A stretch of DNA of 64,000 nt from Aplysia californica (lineage: Eukaryota; Mollusca; Gastropoda; Aplysiida; Aplysiidae), in NCBI RefSeq assembly GCF_000002075.1, contig NW_004797408.1, positions 903,963 to 967,962 on the forward strand, read 5' to 3'. This document shows positions 1-10,352 of the stretch, in pieces. Each line of letters starts with the position of its first letter. Within the stretch, counting starts at the first letter, position 1. The notes beneath the pieces were generated by a model that was not told the DNA's origin, searched no databases, and was given only the letters and a program-made list of their open reading frames with translations. Both the position numbers and the translations under genes were made by a program.

Positions 1-105
1 ATACAAACCTACAGCCCCTATATTGAACTAACACTAAAAAAACCTTTTTTCCTGATGTTCATAAATGATGATAAATTATGCCTCTGAAGCATCAATGCTG
101 CTTAC

Positions 106-227
106 CTTGAAATTGTAGATGCTTGCAATGATTAGCAACACATTGTCCATTAATTTTCCAGCGCCATAATCTACTTCTTGAAGAAGCTCATCAAATTTTT
201 TGACAACTGTCTGGATGAAGTAAGCAC
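106..227 (-). CDS. NOM1: NOM1 coding exon 7 (MIF4G continues)
   Basis: The exon reads AYFIQTVVKKFDELL ... DNVLLIIASIYNFK, matching the MIF4G helix before the conserved YNF. It is the last exon visible before the left edge. The donor is GTAAGC and it ends in phase 0. Confidence 0.88.
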
Positions 228-3200
228 CTGAGAAGACACAAAGTTCAGAATAAATACCAAGACATAGCAGCTATTAACATATAGTCAAAAAAAGAAAAAT
301 AATAATCCAATTTTCATGATTACAAAACCTCTTTTTAAGAAAAACTTTGAAACAGAAGCCATGGGAGATACCTATAGTACTAGTAGACAAGCTAATATGG
401 TGACACCACACACACAAATAAACAATAGCAGATATGTAAAAAAACAAAGCACACATGTATTCCCAAACATTTGAAGAATCATGATGTACATACAACAAAA
501 AAAACTACAGCAGCTTGTTCAGAATGGCTGGGGCCTTTCCAATCAGCAAGTATTTTTTTAACTTTTAGAAACCTGACTCACACAATAGCATACATTTTAT
601 ATGCCTAATTTAATTCAAGCTTAGCATCTTGCACCAACTCGTTTTGAATTCCTAAGTGCTTCCGACCTACCAACCACTCCTAGACCAAAAAAGCAAGTTT
701 TCATCAAAATAATACAAATGTATATCTTCATATCATTTACGTCCATTTGCACAAATATTTCACATAAACCCGAATAAACATTCGGATTTTCACTTCAATT
801 TTGATAAGTCGCATGTCACCTGATAGAATTCAAGAGAAAAGTAAAAGATTTTCTGTAAATCCCATCAGGATTCTTTGAAGGGCAAAAAATAGTCTAGAGT
901 TCCGATTTTATTCGTGTGAACACTATTTACTTGTGAAAAACCAGTTGCTTTGGTTGTCTCATTGAGTAGGTTGACATATAGAGGGGAAGAGTAATTTAAA
1001 ACTTGCAAGAGAAATAAAGGGCCCCTACTCAATATTAAATCAAAGTCCATTGTGACAGAGCCAAAAGCAATTAAAAAACAAACAAACCCCAGCCCATGAA
1101 CTCCGAGGATGGTGCATGAGACTGACAAAAGAAATTTTTTTAAAATGTTAAAATAATTAGTTCAATCAAGGACTAGCAATAGTCATTTGGCAAATTTATC
1201 TCTTGTATCTTGTCATAATTGAAACTTGATCAAAAATAGCCATGAGCACATCTCAATATGAAGGAAACATTAATATTCTTTCCCAAAATGTAATCTGCAA
1301 AGCAGGTACATCACCATGGCAGGTTCTGTCACACCTACCAATTTCTGTCCCAACATTGCTGTGAAGAATGGCTATGAGCATGGCCGTCTCAGCCACTAGT
1401 CGCTCAGGGGTGATCACTGGAGTCACGATGGCCTCCATGATCAAAGAGGTCATGGTCTCGTTAACATCAGCACGGCTGTTATCCAAGTACAGAGCCTCCA
1501 CTTGTGAACTGATAGCTTGCATTGCACCTTCACTGACCCTGTGAGGAAAATAATAAAGGTCTTCAATAGCCTAGGGTGGCCTAGAATTGGACAAAATTTC
1601 ACCACATTTTATACATGTAGCAAGCATAGTATGGGTTCTTCAAATACGCAATATAAGTTTTTTTAAAAGTTTCATTGCCATGGAGACAGTGGGCATATTG
1701 GATTTTGTTTAAGTGTCTTACACAGTTAATATCCCACTTATTTTTAATGGGAATAGGAGGTTATTTTGCATGCATGTTAAGAAACAATAGTTCTAACAAT
1801 AGTATGTAAAATTTTCCTGAAATGAAAATGAAATTTTTTTCTTAAGGTAGCATTTAACGCTGTCAAAATCTGTGAAAGTTTACACTCCAGACAACATCAA
1901 CAAAAATCTATCCCATATTATACAATGTAGTGCTATATAAAATTCAAGACAATTTTTTATTGTTACGTCTTCTCTTCTTTCAGTGAAAATTACATGAAGC
2001 TTGGATAAAAAATGTAGGAATTATTTTTTTTTTAAGTAAAAGAAAATGGATGAAAAAGTATTTTTAAAAAAGGGTCGCTATGAGGATACGCTTGTGACCA
2101 ACAAGCCTTATACGTGACAAAATAAGGGTTTGGGATTCTTATGCGATGAAATATTTGTTAGAGGGGCTGAAGAAGCCAAATATGCCCACTCTTGATCTCC
2201 ACAATTTTGACCGACAAAATCGGACCTTTCAGCTGTTGCCCCCCCCCCCTCCCCTAAGAAATGGACTGAAATGGAAAAAGGAAAAATAACTGATCAAATT
2301 CATTTAGAATTTAGTAGCAGGAATGTATAGATCAACACAGACACTTACTTGTTCAGAAAACCCTTCAATTTCTTTCTCAGTTGCTCATTTCCCTGACTAC
2401 CAGCCATCATTGCTCTCTTCGCTGGTGGGACGTATGTGCCAATGTGACCAGGTATGACAATGTTTCCTTGCTTATCCCGCAGTCTTCCGTAGATGTCCTC
2501 CTTGAGCTCAGAATCATCTTCTTCATTTACACCCCTCTTTCTCTTTAAAGACTCACTTTCCACATCCTCCACATCGCCTTCATGTTCCTCGGCCATGTCA
2601 TCATCATCTGCATCACTCAAATCTTCATCTTCCTCCTCCTCCTCCTCCATCTCCGCTTCTTCATCATCACTAACGTCTCCTCCTCCACCACCAAATTCAG
2701 TATCTGAAAAATTGTCTTCAAAAGGGTCACTTTCATCTGTATCAGGTTCATTAACATTGAACTTCACAGACTTCTCATTTTTCTTTTGATCCTTCTTCGC
2801 TTTGAGGATGGACTTTTCTGCCTTCGCAGTAGGATCCCATCCAGGGCCTGGCCCTGCTTCTGAAATATTCAAGGGAAAACAGTGGTGAGTGACTTGGCAA
2901 AACTGAACAAAGTAGGTCGGCATCACGATAAGAAAAATTGTTCCCGATCTCATTTTTGCCTTTTTGAGAGAAATGGAAAATACTGTTTAACTAGACTATT
3001 TATCATCTAATAATGGTAAAATTTGCCCTGCATGTTTCTTTTGTGACTGCCCGCCCATTTTTGTTTTGGTGTTACAAAAAGATTGATATAGTACCACTAA
3101 ATAAAATAAAAGGCTAGTTGCAGTTTCGCACAACTTTTAAGTTGTTATGCCATTTGCTCGCGCAGTGACAACATTCTCTTTTCTGACAAAAGCAAAGTAC

Positions 3201-5450
3201 CCTCTACAAAGACATAGAAGTGTTGTTTCTCAAAATTGAAAAATGAGGCAAAGAAATGAACTTTAACATTTGAGCATGTAATATCACATAGACAGAAAAC
3301 CAAATTACTTTTTTAAAGTGAAATCATAGTGGAAAGAAAAAAAGACATCTGAACAAAACACAAAAACTAAACAAAACAAAACCGCCCACTCTCTCCTAAT
3401 ATTCCAGTGATTTAATTTTCTTTTTGAACACTCACCGGACTGATCCTCCTCATCAGAGTTGTACTCCTCAGACTCTGAAGGAGACTCTGTGTCTGATGCT
3501 CCGAGACCCTCAATTCCTGGGACTACATCTTCAAATGTCTTGATCTTATCAGAGTCGGTGGCATCCAAAATGTCTTAATTAGTTAAAGAAACCAGGCTAA
3601 GTATGACAAAAAGGAAGATATGCATTCACACATATATGCAAAGTAAGAATGACGAAAAGCATGAATATTTATAACCTGAAAAGTTGTTATGTCTGAACTT
3701 TTTTAAAGAGAGAAAACATTTTCACGGAAATAGGAGGAAGGGGGACAAACAAAGAAAATTAATCATCTGCAATGTTTTACGTTCAAATACAAAAGAATTT
3801 AAAAAAGAGAATTATCAGTTCTTACTCAGTACATATTCAATATCTCCTCCCATCCTCCTTCCCAAGACATCACACAATAGAGAGCAATATGAGAAACGAA
3901 AAATAATTAAGATATCTACAGAACAAAAACGGTTCAGAAAAAGATACAGTCTAGTCCATCCTTGACAAAGGAGGAAGGCAAGCTAGTTTTGCCCTTCTTC
4001 TTCCGAAAATTGAGATTCTTTTCCAGCTGTTTCAGCTCTTTCTCATCACGCTGAATAGCAAGTCTGAGTCCTTGAACTCGAGAACTCTCCACCTGCAACG
4101 AAATTGGATAAATCTCAGTAAAAAAATTTTTGTTAAACACCAAGATTTAATATAAAAACAAAACAAGGCAAATTATATATACACATACGCACACAGTCGT
4201 ACCTGTGTAAAATGGCCACCCACTGTCAAGGAGAAAAGTGTCCGTCTAAGACAGGACAGATGAAAATGAAGAAAAAAAAATCATTCCCTTCTGAGGCTCC
4301 AGCCGGAAGCGGACACAGGCTTAAAGCTAATTAAAATATGTTGTTTTTTAAAAATATTCCCTTCTGAGCTCCTACCTGGAGGAGTTAGTTGCAGGCTCAG
4401 GACAAGGGTTACATACATTTTAACATCGATGCCATCATCAACAGCTGGATTTATCTGAATGTGTGAAACATTTTCGTTTGCGCACAGAGACAGCCTGAGA
4501 CAGCAATCATTTACTATTTATCAAACTTTCTTTTAATTCAATTCACCACAGTACCCATTACTTGGGTCTCTCCCTCTCTCTCTTACAACACACTGCCCAC
4601 AGACAAATAAACACTACCAGTTGGTTTATAATAAATGAATTAAGGTATACCAAAAAGAGACGAGTGTAATGGTGGAAAGAACAGTCTGCAGCAGTTGAAA
4701 GCCAGCAATGCATCTACATTATTTGGCATAATTATCAGAGATCCTGCATACCTCTTTCTTTTCCTCCTTCTTCACGACTTTTTTCTTCTTCTTTTTAAGT
4801 TTGAGTCTTTCCTCTCGCTCCTTTTGGTTCTTCGCTTTGAAGGCTGTGTCCACAGTTTTAAGATCACTTACTAATCCCTGCAAAAAGTAAGTGAGGAAGA
4901 AAGGTTTATTAGTATGGCTTGCATTATTCATTGTCAAAAAGCACATAGTAGGTCTATTCCAATTCTGATACTACCACTACCAGTGTACCACCCATTCGGA
5001 GCCCCCACTTCTTCAAAAACTTAAGATTTCAAAGAACAGAACAGCCTACTAATAAGTTAAGAAGAGAGGGTTCCAAAAGGGGTGGAAATTGAAAACACAA
5101 ACAAAAACACTATCACTTTGACCCCTTCTGTATATTTTTTGCACCCCAAGAAAAAGATTTTATACATTTAGGAAGTCTATCTGTAAGGGAAAGAATGAAA
5201 ATTGATATTAGGCCATTTTCTTGATAAGATGAAAGCCAGCTACATCTAGCAACAGTCAAGTTTCAAAATCTAGATCTGCTGCCTTGATTCATCTGATGAA
5301 GTACCCATTTTAGTAGGATTCTTAACTTACAAAATCACGGTGAGCAAATGCGTCCTTTCTGGCTTTCTTCAGTTTTCTCTCAGCTTTGCGTTTGTCTTTT
5401 CGACTCATGGATTTTGAAGGTGGCAGTTTTGTTCTTCCACGCTTCGACAT
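106..5450 (-). CDS. NOM1: NOM1 nucleolar MIF4G-domain protein, 5' part (7 exons, 3' end off-window)
   Basis: Seven exons (5331-5450, 4752-4877, 3948-4092, 3436-3573, 2349-2859, 1339-1538, 106-227) join in frame into 454 codons; all splice sites are GT-AG. Residues 1-82 are a very basic Lys/Arg-rich N-terminus suited to nucleolar targeting. Exon 3 carries the DGLDYIL motif that I know from animal NOM1. Exon 5 has a long Asp/Glu tract followed by DIYGRLRD and YVPPAKRA, the conserved lead-in to the MIF4G domain. Exons 6-7 hold the first MIF4G helices (QVEALYLDNSR, LHSNVGTEIG). By family knowledge NOM1 (yeast Sgd1) binds an eIF4A-type helicase and acts in 40S/18S rRNA maturation in the nucleolus. 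The rest of MIF4G and the MA3 domain would lie left of base 1; human NOM1 is about 860 residues. The gene is divergent from CFAP46 across a 5-kb interval. Confidence 0.93.
228..1338 (-). other. NOM1 intron 6, no recognised feature
   Basis: AT-rich intronic sequence. Short open frames on both strands have no recognisable domain, and I see no repeat with ends. Confidence 0.7.
1339..1538 (-). CDS. NOM1: NOM1 coding exon 6 (start of MIF4G)
   Basis: The exon reads VSEGAMQAISSQVEALY ... TPERLVAETAMLIAILHSNVGTEIG, the first helical hairpins of the NOM1 MIF4G domain. The acceptor is CCTCACAG and the donor GTAGGT; phase 2 in, phase 1 out. Confidence 0.9.
1539..2348 (-). other. NOM1 intron 5 with a weak inverted repeat
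   Basis: GGGCATATTGG near 1690 and its imperfect complement near 2175-2190 (CCAAATATGCCC), both inside longer partly matching arms, suggest an eroded TIR element of about 520 bp. The match is too poor to classify. Confidence 0.3.
2349..2859 (-). CDS. NOM1: NOM1 coding exon 5 (acidic tract, RVxF-like motif, pre-MIF4G block)
   Basis: This 511-bp exon is the largest in the window. In order it holds AGPGPGWDP, the motif KSVKF (2773-2759) that fits the RVxF docking consensus for protein phosphatase 1, a long Asp/Glu tract, DIYGRLRDKQGNIV, YVPPAKRA and LKGFLNK. PP1 binding by human NOM1 is family knowledge; use of this particular motif is inferred. Phase 1 in, phase 2 out. Confidence 0.9.
3436..3573 (-). 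CDS. NOM1: NOM1 coding exon 4
   Basis: The exon encodes ILDATDSDKIKTFEDVV through a Glu/Ser-rich acidic stretch (SPSESEEYNSDEEDQS), typical of casein-kinase-type sites. The acceptor TTAATTAAG has a weak pyrimidine tract; the donor is GTGAGT; phase 1 in and out. Confidence 0.82.
3948..4092 (-). CDS. NOM1: NOM1 coding exon 3
   Basis: The exon reads VESSRVQGLRLAI ... FVKDGLD and ends in phase 1 at a GTATCT donor. The split codon with exon 4 restores DGLDYIL, the NOM1-type motif, which supports this junction over simple read-through. Confidence 0.85.
4194..4330. repeat. Left-end fragment of the CAGTCAAACCTG TIR family
   Basis: CAGTCGTACCTGTGTAAAAT followed by GGCCACCCACTGTCAAG and GTCCGTCTAAGACAGGAC matches the left 130 bp of the full element at 23940-24755. 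No right end is found nearby, so this is a truncated relic in a NOM1 intron. Confidence 0.65.
4752..4877 (-). CDS. NOM1: NOM1 coding exon 2
   Basis: These 42 codons run from GLVSDLKTVD to KKEEKKE, a charged helix rich in Lys and Glu that is probably a coiled coil and a nuclear localisation signal. The acceptor is TTTGCAG and the donor GTATGC; phase 0 on both sides. Confidence 0.85.
5331..5450 (-). CDS. NOM1: NOM1 coding exon 1 (start codon)
   Basis: The ATG at 5450-5448 opens 40 codons, MSKRGRTKLPPSKSMSRKDK and onward, and ends in HRDF before a GTAAGTTA donor (phase 0). The composition is strongly basic. The start is chosen because it is the first ATG and the reading runs straight into exon 2. 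Confidence 0.88.
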
Positions 5451-5515
5451 CTTGAATGCTGGTACTCAATACGAATTTCTTTAGGGGTCCTTACACTGTG
5501 CAGTCTTGATCTAAT
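5451..5515 (-). other. NOM1: NOM1 5' UTR segment with candidate upstream splice acceptor
   Basis: On the minus strand a pyrimidine-rich run ending TTGTTCCAG precedes 5515, so 5515-5451 may be the 3' part of a 5' UTR whose first exon lies further right. No donor could be picked with confidence. Inference only. Confidence 0.35.
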
Positions 5516-5987
5516 CTGGAACAAACAGAACACATTAATTGAACAATCGTCATTATCATTAAGTCACCATATTTGATAATTAAATTGCAAAACACCAGAT
5601 TATGCTCTAGATCTATGAGTATGGTGAAATAAAGGGGAGCATGCACCTCTGAACCCCCCCCCCCCCATCTTCTTTAAAATAAGTGAAATATTACTTGTGT
5701 ACGCAGTTGGGCCTATTGTGATTATAGTCTGTATAAAAACATTTGTACTACATCTCATAAACTGGAGGTCTAACTAATAATTTACAGTCGATATAAAAAT
5801 TATAAAATAAATATGAAGTCAAAATTCGCGTGAAGCACTTAAAAAAGAAATGCAGTGGCTACGTTCACGGCGCCGCAAACGTAGTTGGCAGGCACCGTTG
5901 GGGCTATGTTCACAGCACTCCAGCTTCGTTTAGACGGAGCAGCCAGTGCTGGTTTAAGTCAGTGACGTTATATTTAATATTCTGGCC

Positions 5988-6028
5988 AGCTTCAAGTGTT
6001 CCATCTCATGAGATGAAGGAAAGCAAAG
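5988..6028. repeat. Short palindromic repeat, inverted copy at 8482-8520
   Basis: TTCCATCTCATGAGATGAAG with flanking GGAAAGCAAAGCG matches, in reverse complement, the segment at 8482-8520 (CATCCCATGAGATGAAGGAA). The origin is unknown. Confidence 0.4.
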
Positions 6029-6224
6029 CGCCCTTACAGAAATAAAGTCGGGATAAGGGATATGGAAAATTGGATATGGTACATGGGAAACAAGAGGTGA
6101 GAGACGGAAAACAGAAGGCGGGATTCGGAAGATGGGACTGGTCATAAAATGTGTACAATAATGACTGTATTGCACCGGGTCAGCCTGGGAACCGACGTGG
6201 AGAGAAAATGACGGGAATAAATAT

Positions 6225-6752
6225 GGTAGTGTCAATTGCCACCGAGTGACGCCGTGACAATTGACAAAAATTGACTTTTTGTCAATTGCCACCGACTAAA
6301 TTGAAGCTCTTTTGCGTAGAGGTGGGTAGATCTAGCTTATTGTGCTCTGTGTTGTGCGTTCGCCTCTCTGTCCCTCTGTGTGTGTGTGTGTGTGTCTTTT
6401 CCTGACCCCCGTCCCCGATATAACGTGAATTTCTGCTTGAGTTTGTGTGCGTTTGTGACCTTCTACTTCTAGAATTGCCTGTGTTGGTTCTACACCAAAG
6501 TGTAGGCTAAGGCTAGCCTAGATCTAGGCCTACGTCTCATTGAAAACACGCCAAGTTGGCACCGTAGCTCTAGACTATATGCTCGTCCAGTGAAATTAGT
6601 TGAGAACAAATTGACCCATTAGACACACATTATGTATAATGCTAAAGACAGTGTTGTTTTCAGACTTCACACCGCTTCACTCGGTGGCAATTGACAAAAA
6701 AGTCAATTTTTGTCAATTGCCACAGCGTCACTCGGGGGCAATTGACGCTACC
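6225..6752. mobile_element. MITE with about 73-bp TIRs, possible 8-bp target duplication
   Basis: The arms at about 6225-6297 and 6677-6752 are near-complementary: GGTAGTGTCAATTGCCACCG against GGTAGCGTCAATTGCCCCCG on the other strand. Each arm is itself built of repeated GTCAATTGCCAC palindromes. The flanks ATAAATAT and ATAAATTA match at six of eight positions, which suggests a decayed 8-bp target duplication. No transposase is visible. The 528-bp core is simple-sequence-rich and contains TG and TC runs. Confidence 0.7.
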
Positions 6753-7324
6753 ATAAATTATTTTTATAATAATAACAAACACCCCCCCCCCTCTCTCTCT
6801 CCTTTCTCCCCCCTCTCTTTATTTTTCTCTGTCTCTGTCTGTCTGTCTCTCTCCCCCTCTCTCTCTCACACACACACTGCCCACAGACAAAATTGCACGC
6901 TTTCAACTCGAGGGCGCGGGAACTGGAACGTATGTTTACACTCGTATATCACTGGCCGTCTTGCGCAAACACAAAGTCGTATCCAAATTCACCCAGACGT
7001 GAGATAGGGCAATTGAAACATCTTGGTAGGCGTTTACATTTTTATCATATATATATTATATATTGATAAATATCCTAACGCATTCTTGCGTAATTGAGAG
7101 TTTGTCGTTTTCCCTTACACTAGCGAGCTCTGGGCACTCTTGTACAATTGCGGCACCGTTTGCACTAAGGAGGCCTTGCACTAAATCACACTAGGCCTAG
7201 CACAGAGTACTGAATATCGATACACATCATACTGATACTAAACAGTCAGTATTTATGTTATAATATGTTTTATCAGTAGATCTAGCCTACAAAATGAGCA
7301 GTACAATTTCACTTATTTTTTTAA

Positions 7325-7425
7325 CAATGCAAGGGGGGTTTCGGGGGGCAGCCCCCTGACCTAAAAAAAAAATACAAGGGGGGTTTCAGGGGGGCATGCT
7401 CCCCTGAATTTGACCATGATTTGAA
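7325..7425. repeat. G-rich repeat copy (inverted relative to 9505-9585)
   Basis: Two tandem half-units contain AAGGGGGGTTTC(A/G)GGGGGGCA, separated by a poly-A run. The reverse complement of 9505-9585 has the same order of blocks, including GACCTAA and GGGGCATGC. Confidence 0.6.
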
Positions 7426-8595
7426 GAGTTTGCAATTCGAAGTGATTATTCCGACTCGAGTCCGAATATATGAAAAAATGTTATTTGGACTCTGATTCTT
7501 GTCCAGCATGACATCACTTCCGACTTCCTGTGACTCGTGAATCCGGCTTCCTGTCCTGCCTCAGGCTGGGTAGAGGCAGCGATCACTTTGGGCAAAAAGG
7601 CGTTTTGTGCAGGAGCCGAGTTTTAATCTTATGATGAATTTGAGGCCGGCCTGAAAAGTTATAGCGCTTCTAATAAATGTTTATTTTGTCAAGAGGTCAT
7701 CAGAAGCAATTAAAGATGGCTTGTTAGCGTGTGTCGGGGTCGGACGGGCGGCCTGCACACGTGTGGCTGTGTGCGTGTAGGGGAGGGTGGTGGGGGGGCC
7801 ACTATCGGTCCGGGCGTTGAACGTCGCACACGCGTCAGTCTTTTTCCCCCTGGCAACTGATCATTATTACAATAATAAGCTAGTCTTGACGTAGATCTAC
7901 GTAATGAATTGTGCGCTGGTCTATGGAATAAAAAGTTGCCGTATGCTCAGCTCTACACAGCAACACAACTTTTTCTTGGTAAACAATCGATATGACACAA
8001 GCTTGTGTATTTGAACGAATCGGTCTTTTTTTTTTTTTACACAGCTCATAATATGCAGGTGCCAGGAGGTCTGCTAATCTTCAATTTTACCTTTTTCTAC
8101 AACAAAGAAAGTGGGAAACGTGGGGGGGCGGGGGCGCGGGGCATATCAATGACGCTGCGGGCATTGGATCGGCAGATAAGGTGTGGGGGAAACTAAAAAA
8201 TGGCGGAAAATTGGAAGCACTGAACGTTAGATCTATAGAACGAAGACACTTCCTTTTTTCCGGACCCGAGTCCGAATAACGACGGCCTTTGCAATTAGGT
8301 TTGATAGGCTATCTCTCCATATAGGCACGTGCATCAAAAAGTAATCGTTTAGAACCAGAAGTAATCGTCAGTGGGGTCAAAACTAGTATCCCCAGATGAG
8401 ACCGCAATTGTACAGAGGAGTGCTGAGCTCTGAGCCACAGCTCATGTAAGGGAAAAAGACGAATGATCAATCGGTCAAGGATCACTGCTTCGTTTTCCTT
8501 CATCTCATGGGATGGAAAGCTTGGAGCAGAATCTTGACTTTAACGAACGAAACTAGATCTATATCTACAAAATCGCCTATATTTATAAAGGAAAA

Positions 8596-8700
8596 GGCTA
8601 GCCGTACTTAATGACGGCTAGACTGACAGTCTAGCCGTACTTAAGTACGGCTAGACTCGCAGTCTAGCCGTACTTATTCTTAATATGATGGCTAGACTGA
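8596..8700. repeat. Palindromic array 1 (GTACGGCTAGAC ... GTCTAGCCGTAC)
   Basis: Several units of about 30 bp each form a hairpin, with arms TACGGCTAGACTG and CAGTCTAGCCGTA, joined by TTAA at their tips. The array is followed by a unique segment that recurs after array 2. Confidence 0.75.
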
Positions 8701-8852
8701 CCATTTACTAAAAATAGGCCTACTGAATTGTAAATATATACATTTTTAGTGTGCAGTACCTAAAGTATTTGTATTTGAGACGAAACCAGGTGCCTTAATG
8801 ACAGTGCATGTATTTTAAACCTCCTGTTTTCTAATGTTAATAGGGCCTAAGA

Positions 8853-8998
8853 TAAGTACGGCTAGACTGGCAGTCTAGCCGTACTTAAGTACGGCTAGAC
8901 TTCTTGTCTAGCCGTACTTAAGTACGGGTAGACAGTCAGGCTAGCCGTACTTAAGGACGGCTAGACTGTCAGGCTAGCCGTACTTAATATTGATGGCT
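8853..8998. repeat. Palindromic array 2 (same unit)
   Basis: It holds more units of the same GTACGGCTAGAC hairpin, with variable hairpin loops (GG, TTCTT). The downstream 8996-9092 segment repeats 8715-8822 (TGAATTGTAAAT, CCTAAAGTATTTGTATTT, AGGTGCCTTA), so array plus tail are duplicated about 285 bp apart. A remnant unit lies at 9171-9183. Confidence 0.75.
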
Positions 8999-9189
8999 GA
9001 ATTGTAAATGAAATTTTTAGTTTGCAATGCCTAAAGTATTTGTATTTCAGACAAAACCAAAGGTGCCTTACTGACTTGCATGTATTTGAACCTGAATAAT
9101 TACTAGATCTAGATCTAATGAGACCTGTGTACTTAACAGGCTTGAGTCGATTGGGCCAAACCTAGATCTAAGTACGGCTAGCCACTTGT

Positions 9190-9251
9190 GGCAGCGTCAA
9201 TTGCCACCGAGTGACGAGGTGGCAATTGACTAAATTGACACTGACACTACC
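9190..9251. mobile_element. 62-bp mini-copy of the 6225-6752 MITE
   Basis: It begins GGCAGCGTCAATTGCCACCG and ends in GACACTACC, so both family termini are present with almost nothing between them. It is near-palindromic, as expected after loss of the core. Confidence 0.55.
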
Positions 9252-9362
9252 TTATAAATTTAGATCTACTAGATTTCTAGTAGCTAGTAGGCTTATTGTT
9301 GTTGTAATGTAGATTCTAGATCTAGATTAGATCTAATCTAGATATTAGATATCTAGATCTAG

Positions 9363-9653
9363 AAATATCGGTGCTTTTTCGGTAGTTCCCACCCCCCTTA
9401 TTTGAGCCTGACCTACATCTAGATCTAGATTAGATAGTAGATCTATACGTTTGATTCGCGGTGAGCTAAGATATCAAACCTAACAATTGCAAAACATTAA
9501 ATTATGGTAAAATTCAGGGGGGCATGCCCCCCTGAAACCCCCCTTCCTATTTTTATTAGGTCAGGGCTTGCCCCCTGAAACCCCCCTACTCTTGTGGCCC
9601 AAACCCGTGAATAAAATTGCGGGGTGGGAACTACCGAAAAAGCGCCGAAATAT
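9363..9653. mobile_element. Small TIR element bounded by TCTAGA tracts
   Basis: The left arm AATATCGGTGCTTTTTCGGT continues AGTTCCCACCCC, and the right arm at about 9620-9653 is its complement with one or two mismatches. Both ends abut (TCTAGA)n sequence, at 9290-9362 and 9654-9710. The core contains the C-rich repeat 9505-9585. No coding potential. Confidence 0.6.
9505..9585. repeat. C-rich repeat copy (inverted relative to 7325-7425)
   Basis: GGGGGGCATGCCCCCCTGAA followed by ACCCCCCTTCCTATTTTTAT and GGTCAGG is the complement of the 7325-7425 block. It lies inside the TIR element at 9363-9653. Confidence 0.6.
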
Positions 9654-10327
9654 CTAGATCTAGATCTAGATTCTAGATCTAGATTCTAGATCTAGATTAG
9701 ATTAGGATCTCCTCACTCAAACTCAAACTAAAAATAATAGACTCGAAATAAGCCGGCTTCTCGCTCTCTGAACGTTTCACAATTCCAATCAAATAAAATG
9801 AGATGAACAGCTTTTTTTTTTACTTGTTGCTGTTGTTGACTGTAACGCCAAAAAATAAAATCAAACAGATATCTAAATATTCAAAGTGATAGATCTAGTC
9901 TTGATTCAAACACAAACAACGCACACTGAGTCTAGAACAGTGACACTGACCTGAAACACATGGAGCCATGTTTACAAAATTATAATTTCGTTCCGTTCCT
10001 TTTGATATGCTTTTAAAAAGTATACACACACCAGGCCACAGAATTCTGTGCACCAGGCACACTCCATGTTAGAATGACGTCATTGGTTTTTGCTATAAAA
10101 TCTTTTCAATAGAGCCTTAGTTACAGCGCATGAATTGAGGTTATTATTTGGAAAGTTATTATCCAACAAATTAAATTGTATTGAGTGACTTCTACCGTCA
10201 TTTCTTTTGGAATATTGTTTGTTGATCTCTTAAATATATTAAAAATTGAAATAACAAATAAAAGACAAATTTCATTTTAAACGGTTTATTTTGAGTAGCG
10301 GGAGGGCGACTGTGGGGGTTATCCGGT

Positions 10328-10352
10328 GTAAACAGTAAACAATATGGCGGCA
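10328..10352 (+). promoter_or_regulatory. Tandem forkhead sites plus YY1-type motif upstream of CFAP46
   Basis: GTAAACA occurs twice back to back at 10328-10334 and 10335-10341, immediately followed by AATATGGCGGC (10341-10351), a near-consensus YY1 site. The CFAP46 ATG is at 10422. FOXJ1, a forkhead factor with a GTAAACA-like site, is the known master regulator of motile-cilium genes, and YY1 motifs commonly sit at start sites. Function here is inferred from motif and position. Confidence 0.5.

Noticed and set aside
2493-2789. 98-codon plus-strand frame rich in Ser
   Set aside because: It is the exact antisense of the NOM1 acidic exon, where GAA/GAT repeats leave the other strand open.
5830-6045. 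71-codon plus-strand frame in the intergenic region with higher GC
   Set aside because: No family recognised, includes part of a short palindromic repeat, and there is no splice or promoter support.
10079-10110. TATA-like TATAAAATC near 10093
   Set aside because: AT-rich context makes chance matches common, and it is over 300 bp from the start codon; the motif cluster at 10328-10352 is a better promoter candidate.
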